A DNA stretch of 64,000 nucleotides from Ignavibacteriota bacterium (GCA_003820375.1 RPQH01000007.1:1-64000), one strand, 5' to 3'; numbered from the stretch's first letter, positions 1 through 10,571 are shown. A program made the numbers and translations. Notes: generated by a model from the sequence alone, not told the origin.

Positions 1-2236
1 TCTGTGAAACCTCAAAGGCTATTGGTTTACCTACGACAAGCTCTGAGGGTGAGTTAAGTACAAAGTATTCATAGTTGCTGTTGAAATCAACCTGCTTTAA
101 CCTGTACTGGTATTTACCTGTAGGAAGGTCTTTATCTTCATAACTGTAGTATTGATTTTCATTAGTTGTACCTTTACCGTTTACAAATCCAACAGATTTC
201 CATTCCCCATAGCTTGATTTATCGAAAGAGCGTCTTTCGATATTAAAGCCCTGGTTATTTATTTCACTTGCAGTTACCCATTTAAGCTCAACATTTCTGA
301 TTTTGAGAAAAGCGTCAAAAGAAATAAGCTCTACAGGCAATGGACTTGATGGATCACTAACAGTCCATGTTGTCCCGTTTATTTCGGTTGTAGAATATGA
401 TGTTATAATTCTTGGATCACTCCCCGAAACATTTTGATTTGAACTTAAAATATCATAATTACCTGCATTAATTTTTCTCCAAATTTGAGCTTGAGTCATA
501 TCTTTTGCATTATCGTCAGCAGATACCCAGGAAAATGTTAATATTCTTCCGCTCGTTGTAGGATCGAAATCAGGTGTAATATTCCATGATCTGGCTATAC
601 CCTGATTGCCACTAACGTTTATAACTCCTGCCGAGCCTGAAGCTCTGATAACTTCCACATTTCCTATATTATCGCTTCCGGAATTAATTTCAACACCTAT
701 TCCGCCAAATATTGAAGAACCGGTACCAACAACTCTGGTAGTCTTTAAATATCCTACAAGATAGCTTGATGATGTTTCTCCGGTTACACTTCCTGAAGCC
801 CCAAGTGTTAATGTCTTAGTTCCGGTTAATATTTTACCACTTGTAAATGTAATTATTCCATTTACAGTTCTGTTCGAATCTAAAGTTACCCCTCCTGATT
901 TTTCAATTGTAAGGTTATTTAATACAGTTGGCTTATTAGAGGTTGGCAATTCTCTTCCTGTAGTTACTGCAGTTGTTCCGGTATAAGTAACGTTTACACT
1001 TGAAAAAAATATTGGTGCTATTGTAATTGTTCCAATATCTCTTGTAATTGTGCATCCATTTGCAAGATCTATACTATCTCCGGTATTATTAAATGTTCCT
1101 TTAGATAAAAATAGGTTTGAGTTAATTGTTAAATCAACTCCGGTTGAAACTCCGGCAGAATTATCTATTGTAAGATTGTAATAAGTTCCGGCAAGGTTGA
1201 TGGATTGTGATGCAGTTCCATTAAACATCACAGTGGAATTAGGATAAATAAAATAAGTCCTATATCTATTAGGGAAATTACTTCCTGAAATACCTCCGGA
1301 TGTTCCGCCAACTTTAATAGTCGCAGAATTATATAAATACATTGAATCACCGCTTGTAGTAGAGCTTGCATTAAAAGTTCTTGTACCCATATCCAGCGTA
1401 GAACCGGAATAAATCATAAGATAATTTCTGTCAGCCGCAGCATTCAATTCGGCATTTTGGCTTCCCGCCAAAGTTAGTGTAGGAAAGCTTGTGGTGCCAT
1501 TGCCAATTTCAACTGCTGATAAATCTACACTATTATTATTAACAGTTAACGTCTGGGTCCCGGAAGGTTTGCTGAAAACGTACCTGTAAGGGAATGCGGA
1601 ATTACTTGTCTCGCCATCGGCTCCAAATGTAACATTACCCTGAAATTCATATCTGCCGCGGCTGGTTGTGACTCCTGTGAGAACAACCGGTCTGTTTCCT
1701 GTAACACCTAAACTTGCATTACCTCCTACAATAAGTGCTCCATCGGTATTATTTGCAGTTAATCCTACACGGAATTGAAGGTTTCTTGTGCCGGTTGTAC
1801 CGGGCGTATTATTTGCAGCAGTCAAATCTCCATTTATAGTTAATGCAAAATCCCGCATATCAAGTGTCCAAACTTGAGTTCCTGTGTTAGTAGTGTTATA
1901 TGTAATTGAAAGTGAGTTTATAGAAATGTTTGCATTTAAACTGACCGTTGCAGCGCTTGTGGGACTCATAACGCAATCATCTAAAAGTCCCGGTGTTCCT
2001 GCCGGGCTCCAGTTTGCACCATCATTAAAATCAGTACCTGCTCCGCCGCTGCCCGCTCCAATCCAGGTCTTTATTACTGTATTACTTTCATTTGATTTTG
2101 GAGATAGGATATTTTTTTCTTTTGTGTAATTAAATAAACTATGTGAGTTTATTGGGATGATATAGAAAATCAATATCAAAAAAATGAAAATAATCAGTAA
2201 TTGTATCACTGTTATAGAAATTGTAAATTTTTTCAT
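1..2236 (-). CDS. Large secreted cell-surface protein, partial at the window edge (probable T9SS substrate)
   Basis: Open reading frame on the minus strand from ATG at 2236 (MKKFTISITVIQLLIIFIFLILIFYIIPINSHS...) running off the left edge; glycine/serine-rich repeats, then 'PLPVELISFDAFLKIRNVELKWVTASEINNQGFNIERR...', typical just upstream of T9SS sorting domains. Confidence 0.8.
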   Translation of the reverse strand, partial: MKKFTISITVIQLLIIFIFLILIFYIIPINSHSLFNYTKEKNILSPKSNESNTVIKTWIGAGSGGAGTDFNDGANWSPAGTPGLLDDCVMSPTSAATVSLNANISINSLSITYNTTNTGTQVWTLDMRDFALTINGDLTAANNTPGTTGTRNLQFRVGLTANNTDGALIVGGNASLGVTGNRPVVLTGVTTSRGRYEFQGNVTFGADGETSNSAFPYRYVFSKPSGTQTLTVNNNSVDLSAVEIGNGTTSFPTLTLAGSQNAELNAAADRNYLMIYSGSTLDMGTRTFNASSTTSGDSMYLYNSATIKVGGTSGGISGSNFPNRYRTYFIYPNSTVMFNGTASQSINLAGTYYNLTIDNSAGVSTGVDLTINSNLFLSKGTFNNTGDSIDLANGCTITRDIGTITIAPIFFSSVNVTYTGTTAVTTGRELPTSNKPTVLNNLTIEKSGGVTLDSNRTVNGIITFTSGKILTGTKTLTLGASGSVTGETSSSYLVGYLKTTRVVGTGSSIFGGIGVEINSGSDNIGNVEVIRASGSAGVINVSGNQGIARSWNITPDFDPTTSGRILTFSWVSADDNAKDMTQAQIWRKINAGNYDILSSNQNVSGSDPRIITSYSTTEINGTTWTVSDPSSPLPVELISFDAFLKIRNVELKWVTASEINNQGFNIERRSFDKSSYGEWKSVGFVNGKGTTNENQYYSYEDKDLPTGKYQYRLKQVDFNSNYEYFVLNSPSELVVGKPIAFEVSQ

Positions 2237-2596
2237 AGCAGTTATATTTATTTTATATTTATTTTACTAGCGACTAACTTATATTGCTTGTAAGAAATGC
2301 GGATTTTTGTCTTCGAAGAAAATATATTTATAGGTAACTTCTCTAAACTTATAAAGATTCCTGATTTATGATAATAGTTCAATAAAATAATTAAAAAGAG
2401 GTTGGAAATTTGAATAAAAGAAGTAAATATTAGTCCAATATCTAATATAAATTCAACTGTAAAGATATAAATATTAATATTTTATATAGCTGTGTGGGAA
2501 TTTCTGCATTTATGCTAAAGAGGATTAAAAGAAAAAGCTGAAAAAACAATACAGTAGAGCATTTTATTTCTAATGTATTGGTAAGCTAAAACAGAA

Positions 2597-4261
2597 TTAT
2601 TTGGAAAGAATCATCTTTTTTGTGTCTTCAAAAAGGATAGTAGATTTTCCCGTTACGCTTAACCGGTAAAAATATATACCTGATGCATACTGCGATGCAT
2701 TCCAGAATATTTCGTGGCTGCCTGCAGTTAGCGGTTTGTCAACCAATTTTTCCAATTGATTTCCAAGTATATCATAGATGATTAAACGGGTATTTATAAT
2801 ATTTTCAGAATTATTTAAACCGGGTGCCGGGATATCGAATTTTATTAATGTACCGGGATTAAACGGGTTTGGATAGTTTTGTTGCAGGTTGAAGTTATTG
2901 GTTATTCTGGTATTGCTGTTAGCATTACCTACCATAGTTTGAGAATATTTTACAGTTGCAAAATCAAGCCCTGTGCCAATACCTGTACTGCTTCCTGTTA
3001 CATAAACATTTCCTGAATTATCCAATGTTAAAGAAGTGGCCTGGTCAGAGCTGTTGCCTGTTCCATCGTATGTCTTAATCCATTGCTGCATACCTGATGA
3101 ATTGTATTTGATGGTTGTAAAATCAGAGCCTGAACTAAAATTTGTGCTGAAACCCGTGATATAAACATTTTCGTCATTATCTAATACTATATGATTAGCT
3201 TCATCAAGTAAATTATTATTGCCATCATAATTTTTTATCCAGCTTAATAAGCCGTCAGTGTTATACTTTATTGTCAGGTAATTAAAATTATTTTCCGAAC
3301 AATAGCTCGTTCCCGTTATATATGCATCTCCATTCCGGCTGACTGCAATTGAATATGCAAAATCGTTTCCGCTGCCTGTTCCATTAAAACGGTTTTGCCA
3401 GATAACATTTCCGGATGGATTATATTTTACTGTAAGGTAATCAGCATTGAAGCTTGTATTGGTACTTGAACCGGCTGCATAAATATTTCCCCATTGGTCA
3501 AGGGCAAGTGAATTAGCGGCATCACTGTTAGAAGACGAATCATCGTAAATATTTGTCCACTGTATTATACCGTTATTGTTTAATTTCAAAACCAGGAAAT
3601 CGAAATTGTAAGATGAATTTGTTGTTGCTCCGGCGGTATAGAGATTACCGTTATCGTCAATAATCAGGTCATTAATTACATCAGAAGTATTGCCTGTTCC
3701 ATTATATCTGTTGACCCATTGTTCAACACCACTTAAGTTATATTTAATTATCAGGCAATCAAAGTTTGAACCTGTACCGTAGCTCTGACCTGCTACATAA
3801 ATATTACAATTCTCATCTATCTTTATAAAGTATGCGGCATCTGTGCTGTTACCTGTACCATTGTATCTTGCTTCCCACTGCTGAATTCCGTTCGCATTAT
3901 ATTTTATTGTTACAAAATCCAAACCGCCTGTTATCCCTTCGCTCATACCTGTTACATATATATTATTATATTTATCAGCAGCAATGGCATAAGCACAATC
4001 ATCACCGTTAGCAGTACCATTGTAATATACACTCCGGATGAATTTACCCGTGACACTATATTTTATTACAAAATAATCTGAATTATTTCCATTATTCACG
4101 CTTCCGCAAGTATAAATATTTCCGGAATTATCAGTAGCGAGAGAATAAGAATGGTCTGTTCCCGCACCATCGTAACGATTGACCCACTCCTCTGTTGATT
4201 GTGCTTTCAGATATGAAACAGAAAACAGTACAATTATCAAAATTTTTAATATTTTATTCAT
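2597..4261 (-). CDS. SBBP/beta-propeller repeat secreted protein with T9SS type A sorting domain
   Basis: Signal peptide, repeated 'NRYNGTGN..D.A..I..D..GN.Y..G.S......D...IKYN..G' units, C-terminal '[23 protein letters not shown]...FYRLSV'. Confidence 0.9.
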   Translation of the reverse strand: MNKILKILIIVLFSVSYLKAQSTEEWVNRYDGAGTDHSYSLATDNSGNIYTCGSVNNGNNSDYFVIKYSVTGKFIRSVYYNGTANGDDCAYAIAADKYNNIYVTGMSEGITGGLDFVTIKYNANGIQQWEARYNGTGNSTDAAYFIKIDENCNIYVAGQSYGTGSNFDCLIIKYNLSGVEQWVNRYNGTGNTSDVINDLIIDDNGNLYTAGATTNSSYNFDFLVLKLNNNGIIQWTNIYDDSSSNSDAANSLALDQWGNIYAAGSSTNTSFNADYLTVKYNPSGNVIWQNRFNGTGSGNDFAYSIAVSRNGDAYITGTSYCSENNFNYLTIKYNTDGLLSWIKNYDGNNNLLDEANHIVLDNDENVYITGFSTNFSSGSDFTTIKYNSSGMQQWIKTYDGTGNSSDQATSLTLDNSGNVYVTGSSTGIGTGLDFATVKYSQTMVGNANSNTRITNNFNLQQNYPNPFNPGTLIKFDIPAPGLNNSENIINTRLIIYDILGNQLEKLVDKPLTAGSHEIFWNASQYASGIYFYRLSVTGKSTILFEDTKKMILSK

Positions 4262-4694
4262 CTCACCAAATTTATTACCCGTTATGGTAAATTGCTTGTT
4301 ACTAAAATAGCTAAAACCATAAGTTTGTTAATCACTTGAAAACGTTAAATTATTGATTTAATGCTATTTAATAAGTAGTTGTTAATGGAAGGTTTATATC
4401 TAAAATTGAATTATGGGTATTACTAAAAAGAATGAAACGGATTATCAGAAATAATATTTGGAACTAAACGAGTTCGGGGTTTAAATATGTTCTGAATTTG
4501 TGTTTGATTGCTTGGTTTTTTTTGAATGTAATATTTTTAAAGTTAAGTAACTATTTTTTAATATCTTATTTTAATTAAATTAAATATCTTTTAAAAAAAA
4601 TGTTGTCAGGAAATTGCAAATCAGGAAATAAAATACATGATACATTACACAGATATGTATCATTTAAAAAATTGCTCCGGAATATTTTAAAACC

Positions 4695-5063
4695 ATGAGA
4701 ATAGATTTAATTAACTTAAATGGAATTTATATTGCTGAATTAATATCTGAAAATTTAGAAATTAATAATTCACAGGATGCCTTAGATATAATGGCAAATT
4801 GCAGCTCTCAGGGAGCAAGAAATATAATCATTCATGAAATTAATATTCTCCGGGATTTTTTTGATTTAAAAACAGGAATAGCGGGAGAAATACTTCAAAA
4901 ATTTTCGACGTACAATTTTAAACTTGCCATTGTTGGTGATTTTTCTAAATACTCAAGTAAAAGTCTAAGAGATTTTATTTACGAGAGTAATAAAACTGGC
5001 AGAATTAACTTTGTTAATTCTGTAAATCAGGCAAAAGAAGTATTGATAAAAAATGAAATATGA
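4695..5063 (+). CDS. DUF4180-like protein
   Basis: 122 aa; '...QDALDIMANCSSQGARNIIIHEINILRDFFDLKTGIAGEILQKFSTYNFKLAIVGDFSKYSSKSLRDFIYESN' matches the DUF4180 pattern from memory. Confidence 0.7.
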   Translation: MRIDLINLNGIYIAELISENLEINNSQDALDIMANCSSQGARNIIIHEINILRDFFDLKTGIAGEILQKFSTYNFKLAIVGDFSKYSSKSLRDFIYESNKTGRINFVNSVNQAKEVLIKNEI

Positions 5064-5847
5064 AATAAAAAAATTAAGTCCATTCAGACTACTTTCTATT
5101 TACGGATATGAAGCATTAGGGGAAGGGCATAATATGTATGCCCTGTTAGAGCTGGACGTAACAAATACGCGGCAGAGATTGAGGTCTCTGAGGACAAAAG
5201 GACAGAACGTTTCCTTTTTTGGTTTTTTGTTGAGTGCAATTGCAAAAACCATCGATGAGAATAAAGAGTTAAATATCATACGTCGCGGAAAAAAGGTATA
5301 CTATTTTGATGAAGTCGACATTGATATTCCAATTGAATTGGAGCTTAATGGAATTTCTACACCCCGGAAATATCTTGTGAGAGATGCAGCAAATAAGAAT
5401 GCAGAGGAAATAACACGGGAAATTGAGAATGCAAAAAAAAGCTGGAAAGAATCCGGAACCGCCGGCGAAGATGACAAGTGGGCACTTGGATGGATTAAAA
5501 TTGCTTCGATTATGCCAAAATGGTTGTTTAAATTAATTACTAAGTATCTTTCGGGAAAACCATTTTTCTTAAAGAAGAGATTTGGTACTACTTATGTATC
5601 ATCGGTAAGCGGCTTTAGTAAAGTTTCTGGATTCGTAATACCATTCTTTGCCGGAGGAAAAACCAGGCCACTTGCATTTGCTATCGGAAATTTAATGAAG
5701 AAACCCGGCGTCGTTGGGTCGGATATATGTATCAGAGAGTACCTGAGTATAACAATCTCAATTAATCACGACCTTGTTGACGGAGCACCTGCTGCCAGAT
5801 TTGTAAACCGGTTAAAACAGAGGATTGAAGAAGGCTGTGAAGATTGA
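5053..5847 (+). CDS. 2-oxo acid dehydrogenase E2 acyltransferase-like catalytic domain protein
   Basis: C-terminal 'LSITISINHDLVDGAPAARFVNRLKQRIEEG' (HxxxDG active-site motif); overlaps the upstream ORF by 11 bp. Confidence 0.8.
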   Translation: MKYEIKKLSPFRLLSIYGYEALGEGHNMYALLELDVTNTRQRLRSLRTKGQNVSFFGFLLSAIAKTIDENKELNIIRRGKKVYYFDEVDIDIPIELELNGISTPRKYLVRDAANKNAEEITREIENAKKSWKESGTAGEDDKWALGWIKIASIMPKWLFKLITKYLSGKPFFLKKRFGTTYVSSVSGFSKVSGFVIPFFAGGKTRPLAFAIGNLMKKPGVVGSDICIREYLSITISINHDLVDGAPAARFVNRLKQRIEEGCED

Positions 5848-5880
5848 TAAGAATTTTTCGCTTGTTCTTATTTTTATTTG

Positions 5881-5925
5881 AGCTGGCGACGGGACTTGAA
5901 CCTGCGACCTGCTGATTACGAATCA
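5881..5925 (-). other. 3' fragment of a tRNA-Thr(CGU) gene; probable att site/island end
   Basis: Minus strand reads TGATTCGTAATCAGCAGGTCGCAGGTTCAAGTCCCGTCGCCAGCT: anticodon loop UUCGUAA, variable loop, T-arm GGTTCAAGTCC and 3' acceptor strand; no D-arm or 5' acceptor half upstream. Confidence 0.7.
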
Positions 5926-6315
5926 ATAACAAAAAGTGTAATTGCTAAAAACTATATAAAATTACAGTTTCTTTATTCTCTATAATCTATTTAATTTCCT
6001 AATTTCTATATAAATCGTAGCCAAAACGTAGCGAAGAAACTAAGTTTTCTTAATAGCTTCGATAAGAAATCCTTTAAGCATGATACATCATACTTTATTA
6101 AGTATTATATATTAATAGAAATTAACTGTTTTAATGTAATGTACCTAGGAATCCTCTTTGGTGCATTACTTTATTTGTGGCTATGACTTAGTTATGATTT
6201 TATAGGTAAAGTCAAGTATTGACAAAAATCTTATATACAATTAAAATAATTTTATATCATATTTCCGTACTTTGAATTAACTTATTTTAAAAATCGATAG
6301 CAAAAGGAGGATATT

Positions 6316-6348
6316 ATGTATATAATTCCGCTATCTTTTCTCTTTTAA
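6316..6348 (+). CDS. 10-codon micro-ORF (MYIIPLSFLF) with strong Shine-Dalgarno
   Basis: AAGGAGG at 6305-6311 region, ATG at 6316, stop TAA at 6346-6348; TTGACA-17 nt-TAAAAT at 6219-6247 upstream, hairpin terminator downstream. Confidence 0.35.
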   Translation: MYIIPLSFLF

Positions 6349-6367
6349 ATAAAAAGAGAAAATGTAA

Positions 6368-6406
6368 AAAAAGGTCTAGTACTTAACAATTGTACTCGAC
6401 CTTTTA
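6368..6406 (+). terminator. Bidirectional rho-independent-like terminator
   Basis: AAAAGGTCtaGTACttaacaattGTACtcGACCTTTT. Confidence 0.6.
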
Positions 6407-6539
6407 ATTAATATTTAATATTATCAAATTAGAATAGATAGTAACCTCACTATTTTATTGGAAGGATGTAGAAAATCATTTGTATTCTCGAATTCCTCTA
6501 ATTCTTTTTTATAAATTTTTCTAAAATACTTAAAGTGTA

Positions 6540-7334
6540 TCAATATTCATAGTCCATAGAGTTTCTTTTTATTTTGTTAATTAAGGACATAATTTCAATA
6601 TTTATTAGCTCTATTTGATCTTTATCGATTTTTCTAGCTTTAAGGCAACTTTCAAGTTTCTCTACTAATTGTCCAATTTCAATTAATATTTCAGGAGAAT
6701 AATATTTTTTTTGAACACGAGAAATAGATTCTTCTAAATAAGCTATAGGCAACACATTCTCTGGTTCTTTTAATAAATTCTTTATATTATATACATCTTT
6801 TGCTAAATGTGTAAATGTTTCAAGAAGTTCAATAAATTTCTTTTTTTCAATATTATTACTTTTTTCATAATCCTTGTATATAATTGTAGAACTAATAGGT
6901 GAATCAATCACCGTCTTATCTTTAATATTTTCAACTTGTAGTAATATTTCTTTCTTAGCTTCCTCTACACTAGTCAAGTCTTTTGTATTTATTGGAATAG
7001 TCCTAACATTAAAGATATCAAACGGAATGTTTTGTCCTTCTTCAATAATCTGTATATAAGGCTTTCTAATAAAGTGTCTGATTGCTAATTCATAAAAAAC
7101 GTTTGGATTATGATCTGTAATATCAGCAATTACCAATTCAGAATCCAGAACGTTCTCAATAATTTGTTTATTAATTAAACCAGGTTCAGATAAAAGATCT
7201 GATCTGTTTATCAAATAACCAAATTTTTCAATACTTGGTTTAATGATAAATTCAAACACTTCATCTGCTCTTTTTCTTGTTTCTGTATTAACAAAACCAA
7301 TAGGACAAATAACAAAACATTTTCTTTTGCTCAT
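6540..7334 (-). CDS. Nucleoside 2-deoxyribosyltransferase/TIR-like Rossmannoid domain protein (candidate defence effector)
   Basis: 'KCFVICPIG...RKRADEVFEFIIKPS...GY.INRSDLLSEPGLINKQIIENVLDSELVIADITDHNPNVFYELAIRHFIRKPYIQI', the pattern of the NDT/TIR-like superfamily, with a helical C-terminus. Confidence 0.65.
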   Translation of the reverse strand: MSKRKCFVICPIGFVNTETRKRADEVFEFIIKPSIEKFGYLINRSDLLSEPGLINKQIIENVLDSELVIADITDHNPNVFYELAIRHFIRKPYIQIIEEGQNIPFDIFNVRTIPINTKDLTSVEEAKKEILLQVENIKDKTVIDSPISSTIIYKDYEKSNNIEKKKFIELLETFTHLAKDVYNIKNLLKEPENVLPIAYLEESISRVQKKYYSPEILIEIGQLVEKLESCLKARKIDKDQIELINIEIMSLINKIKRNSMDYEY

Positions 7335-7347
7335 AACGAAATTAAAA

Positions 7348-9813
7348 TTAGAATTGACGGGTTAAAAAAACATGAAAATCTTTTTCTTTCCTATGATTTC
7401 TGCAAATGTGTTTAAGTGGTCCTTTCAAAATCCCCTCTAAACATTGTTCATCCAATTCGTTGTATTTCAATTTCTTTCCACAGTATTCACATATAATTTT
7501 TCTGCTTAATAGATCAACTACTAAATCCACATCTTCACAAATAAATGAAGGTTTAAAGTTAGTACTTTGATTAAAAATTTCAGAAATGGAATGCCTTTTA
7601 TCTCCTAATTCTATAGGAATGTCACCAACAATAACAAGAATATTTTCATTTTCTACTATTTCCGATAAATTAATTAACCCCTCAAAATCAATTCCATTTT
7701 TTTGTCTGTATTTCCTTAAACAAAGCAGCGAATTGCTTTGATTGTTATTACTATCTAACTCAGATATATTCTCTAAACCTAAACATTTTAAGTATATTTT
7801 ATCGTCGTTTACAACTTGATGAATATCTGTTTTGAAAGTTGACGATATATTGTTCTTAAATAAACTATATGGTATTAAATCTCCTAAACTTACAATTAGA
7901 ATATCTAAGTCTAAAAATTTTTCTTTTTTCATACTATTCGGACAGTATTCATTCAAAACGCCGACTTTAATTATATAATTATCTCTTTTTAATATAAAAA
8001 CAGTTAAATTCGAAGAAAAATCAGTGTAATCTAAAAACATTAATTTCTGATGATCATATTGACAATTTTCACAAATCATTAAACGTGTTTCTATCTGAAT
8101 ATCATCCCCAATATTTAATAGATGATTTGTTTTTAAAATTTGGGGTTCAAATAATGAGGGTATAGATCGTTTATGTATATTAGGGAATTTCATAAAAACA
8201 GTTCTTTCTAAATAAATTTCAATTATCTTTTTAGCGTCAGAATGAACATAGCAGTAATCAATCAACTCAATCAAATCCATTAATTCCTCATATGCACTAT
8301 AATGCTGATTAGTCACGATAATAATATCTATTTCGGAAATTGCATATCCATGCCTTTGAAAATTATTTATAAATCCAGATCCAGGATTTATTATTAATCC
8401 TTTATTATTCCACTTAATGAAATAACCTCCTCCATCAAATACAATTCCTCCAGTACTTGGCATAAAATCCTTTTTCCATCTTTTTAATGTTGCTAAATGA
8501 TTAAAAATAAATGCTGATTTTATTGCTGAATCTTTTTTTACGAGTGAATAATTCCATTTGTCAATTGCATATTTTTGAGATATGAAATTATCGGCATCCC
8601 AAATAAAACTATCGAGTAATTTTGAACGAATATCTTCTAATTTAGTTATTTTTGATCTTTCAATAAAATAAGATGAGATAGCCATATGAAAATAATCTTC
8701 TTCCTCTTTGAATGATTTGCGTGCTCGAGAAAAAGCCCCTTCTGCCATATTACTCATCAATAATAAGTCTTTTCTTGTACCAGATTCCTCTAAAGCTTTT
8801 CTTACTATAGATGTTTTATTTTGTTCTTTAGCCCAATAAATTAATAATGCATAATTAAAATGAGCTACTCCAAAACTGCCAACATTAAATATTGAAGATA
8901 AGAAATTATTAAATATATCAGTTGCTCTTTCAGGATTATCCCAAAACTTATTTCCATAATCCCTTAACAATTTCCTAGTTCGTGCAAATTGATGGTTGTT
9001 ATTAAAATGAGGCAACTTTTTCCATTTAAGTTGTGCCCGGTCTGTAATATTTATGACTTCTTCAAGATTTCCTAAAGCATAATAACAAAATGATATTTCC
9101 TGATCAACAAAAGGTGAACTTGACCAACTGAATTTATCATTTATCATTTTTTCGGATAGTTTATAATAATGTAAAGCCTCCTCAAACCTATGCTCTGACC
9201 TGAGTAGAAATCCTAAGGCTAAATTGAATAATATTGAATTTTGAGATATTCTAAATGATTTAATTAAATATTGTCTAGCATGTCCGAATTCTTGCAATTC
9301 AATAAGAAACTTTATGATTCTAAATAACGAAATAATATCTTTAAATTCTGAGTTTGCAAATAAATCATTAAAATAATTTACTTGCTCATTTAATTTATTT
9401 TTCAAATTAGAGAAATAATCCTGTTTGATTTTCTCTAAATTACTTTTTATAAGTGTTAGCTCAGATTTAAAAACCCATTCCGGAAAGTAAGTTTCTGAAC
9501 TATTTTTCAATATTTCATTTTGTAGTTTATTGAAATTATTTTGTAAATGATTTCTTATATCCTCATTTGATGCTGACATTTGTATTTCTATTGCTTTAAA
9601 AGTCAAATCATCTTGTACTGTCGTTAAATAAATTCTATCTAATTTTGAAAATCCTTTTTTATAATTTTTGTTAATGGAATTAACGTAATTGAGTCCTTTG
9701 TCAAATAACCACAGGATTCTGGATAGATATAATTTCTCAACAATATCTTCGGGTTTTTCATTATATAATTTTTTCATATTATGCTTCTCTATAAAAGGAC
9801 TTTGATTTAGCAA
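7348..9813 (-). CDS. TPR-like + degenerate metallo-beta-lactamase-fold + zinc-ribbon protein
   Basis: Middle segment 'GGIVFDGGGYFIKWNNKGLIINPGSGFINNFQRHGYAISEIDIIIVTNQHYSAYEELMDLIELI' follows MBL-fold layout but HxHxDH is replaced by NQHYSA; C-terminal 'CEYCGKKL...CRNH'. 13 bp upstream of the 6540-7334 gene. Confidence 0.6.
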   Translation of the reverse strand: MLNQSPFIEKHNMKKLYNEKPEDIVEKLYLSRILWLFDKGLNYVNSINKNYKKGFSKLDRIYLTTVQDDLTFKAIEIQMSASNEDIRNHLQNNFNKLQNEILKNSSETYFPEWVFKSELTLIKSNLEKIKQDYFSNLKNKLNEQVNYFNDLFANSEFKDIISLFRIIKFLIELQEFGHARQYLIKSFRISQNSILFNLALGFLLRSEHRFEEALHYYKLSEKMINDKFSWSSSPFVDQEISFCYYALGNLEEVINITDRAQLKWKKLPHFNNNHQFARTRKLLRDYGNKFWDNPERATDIFNNFLSSIFNVGSFGVAHFNYALLIYWAKEQNKTSIVRKALEESGTRKDLLLMSNMAEGAFSRARKSFKEEEDYFHMAISSYFIERSKITKLEDIRSKLLDSFIWDADNFISQKYAIDKWNYSLVKKDSAIKSAFIFNHLATLKRWKKDFMPSTGGIVFDGGGYFIKWNNKGLIINPGSGFINNFQRHGYAISEIDIIIVTNQHYSAYEELMDLIELIDYCYVHSDAKKIIEIYLERTVFMKFPNIHKRSIPSLFEPQILKTNHLLNIGDDIQIETRLMICENCQYDHQKLMFLDYTDFSSNLTVFILKRDNYIIKVGVLNEYCPNSMKKEKFLDLDILIVSLGDLIPYSLFKNNISSTFKTDIHQVVNDDKIYLKCLGLENISELDSNNNQSNSLLCLRKYRQKNGIDFEGLINLSEIVENENILVIVGDIPIELGDKRHSISEIFNQSTNFKPSFICEDVDLVVDLLSRKIICEYCGKKLKYNELDEQCLEGILKGPLKHICRNHRKEKDFHVFLTRQF

Positions 9814-10023
9814 TTATTGATCTAATTTAATTTATTTTCAACAAAAATGAATATGCAGTTATAAGAAAACATTGATTTCTTTATGCATTTATAGAAATTA
9901 TTATTTTTTTTAATCTCTATTCTTGAATTTTTTTTCCAATTATGTTTCGATTCAGGAATTATATCTCCTCATTTAGATGCAAAGGCTGTCATGTAAATTG
10001 GCAGCCTTTGCTATAATAATTAA

Positions 10024-10254
10024 TTAATGTTTTGTATCTTTTACTTTGGATTCATCACCATAACTGTCAGTATCTCTTATGGAGCCATCGGGTCTATGAA
10101 TTACTACACTGGATTTTTCTTGTTTAGCAATCGGAATAGCTATTTTGATTGCATCTGCTTGAGTATCGGTTACCGCAGAAGCTTTGATGTTACCTTCTTT
10201 TTTTACAGCCCATTTGTCTCCAGATGGTATGACGTGAACCTTTGTTTTCGCCAT
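10024..10254 (-). CDS. DUF2188-like protein
   Basis: 'KVHVIPSGDKWAVKKEGNIKASAVTDTQADAIKIAIPIAKQEKSSVVIHRPDGSIRDTDSYG'. Confidence 0.8.
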   Translation of the reverse strand: MAKTKVHVIPSGDKWAVKKEGNIKASAVTDTQADAIKIAIPIAKQEKSSVVIHRPDGSIRDTDSYGDESKVKDTKH

Positions 10255-10571
10255 GTTTGTTTTCCCTTTCGAATAATTTATTAAAATATATGTACTTCGT
10301 CATTGTACTTTTTAAAGTACTATTTTGGTTTTCTTAAAACCAATAGAAACAGGAATATAAACCGTAAACCAACTTGATAAATAACAGTTTGCTTTACAAC
10401 CACTGTTGAACAAGCACATCAAAAAGCCTTTTTATAAATGTTTTCTCTGTTAATTAAACTGAGACAATATAAATTAATTTGAATTTCTGTTAGTGTCTCT
10501 CCGTGTTTAATTAAATTTGCTATTTGTAAGTTTGATAGACCACATAGCCTGGTGTTTATTGATGATATTTC

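Noticed and set aside
1884-2129. 81-aa plus-strand ORF (and similar short ORFs antisense to long genes, e.g. 12657, 13221, 19591, 21182, 37164, 48485, 51691, 57395)
   Set aside because: Lie antisense within well-supported coding regions with low-complexity translations; most likely shadow ORFs.
10027-10284. 85-aa plus-strand ORF opposite the DUF2188 gene
   Set aside because: Antisense to a recognisable DUF2188-like protein; translation is aromatic-rich noise.
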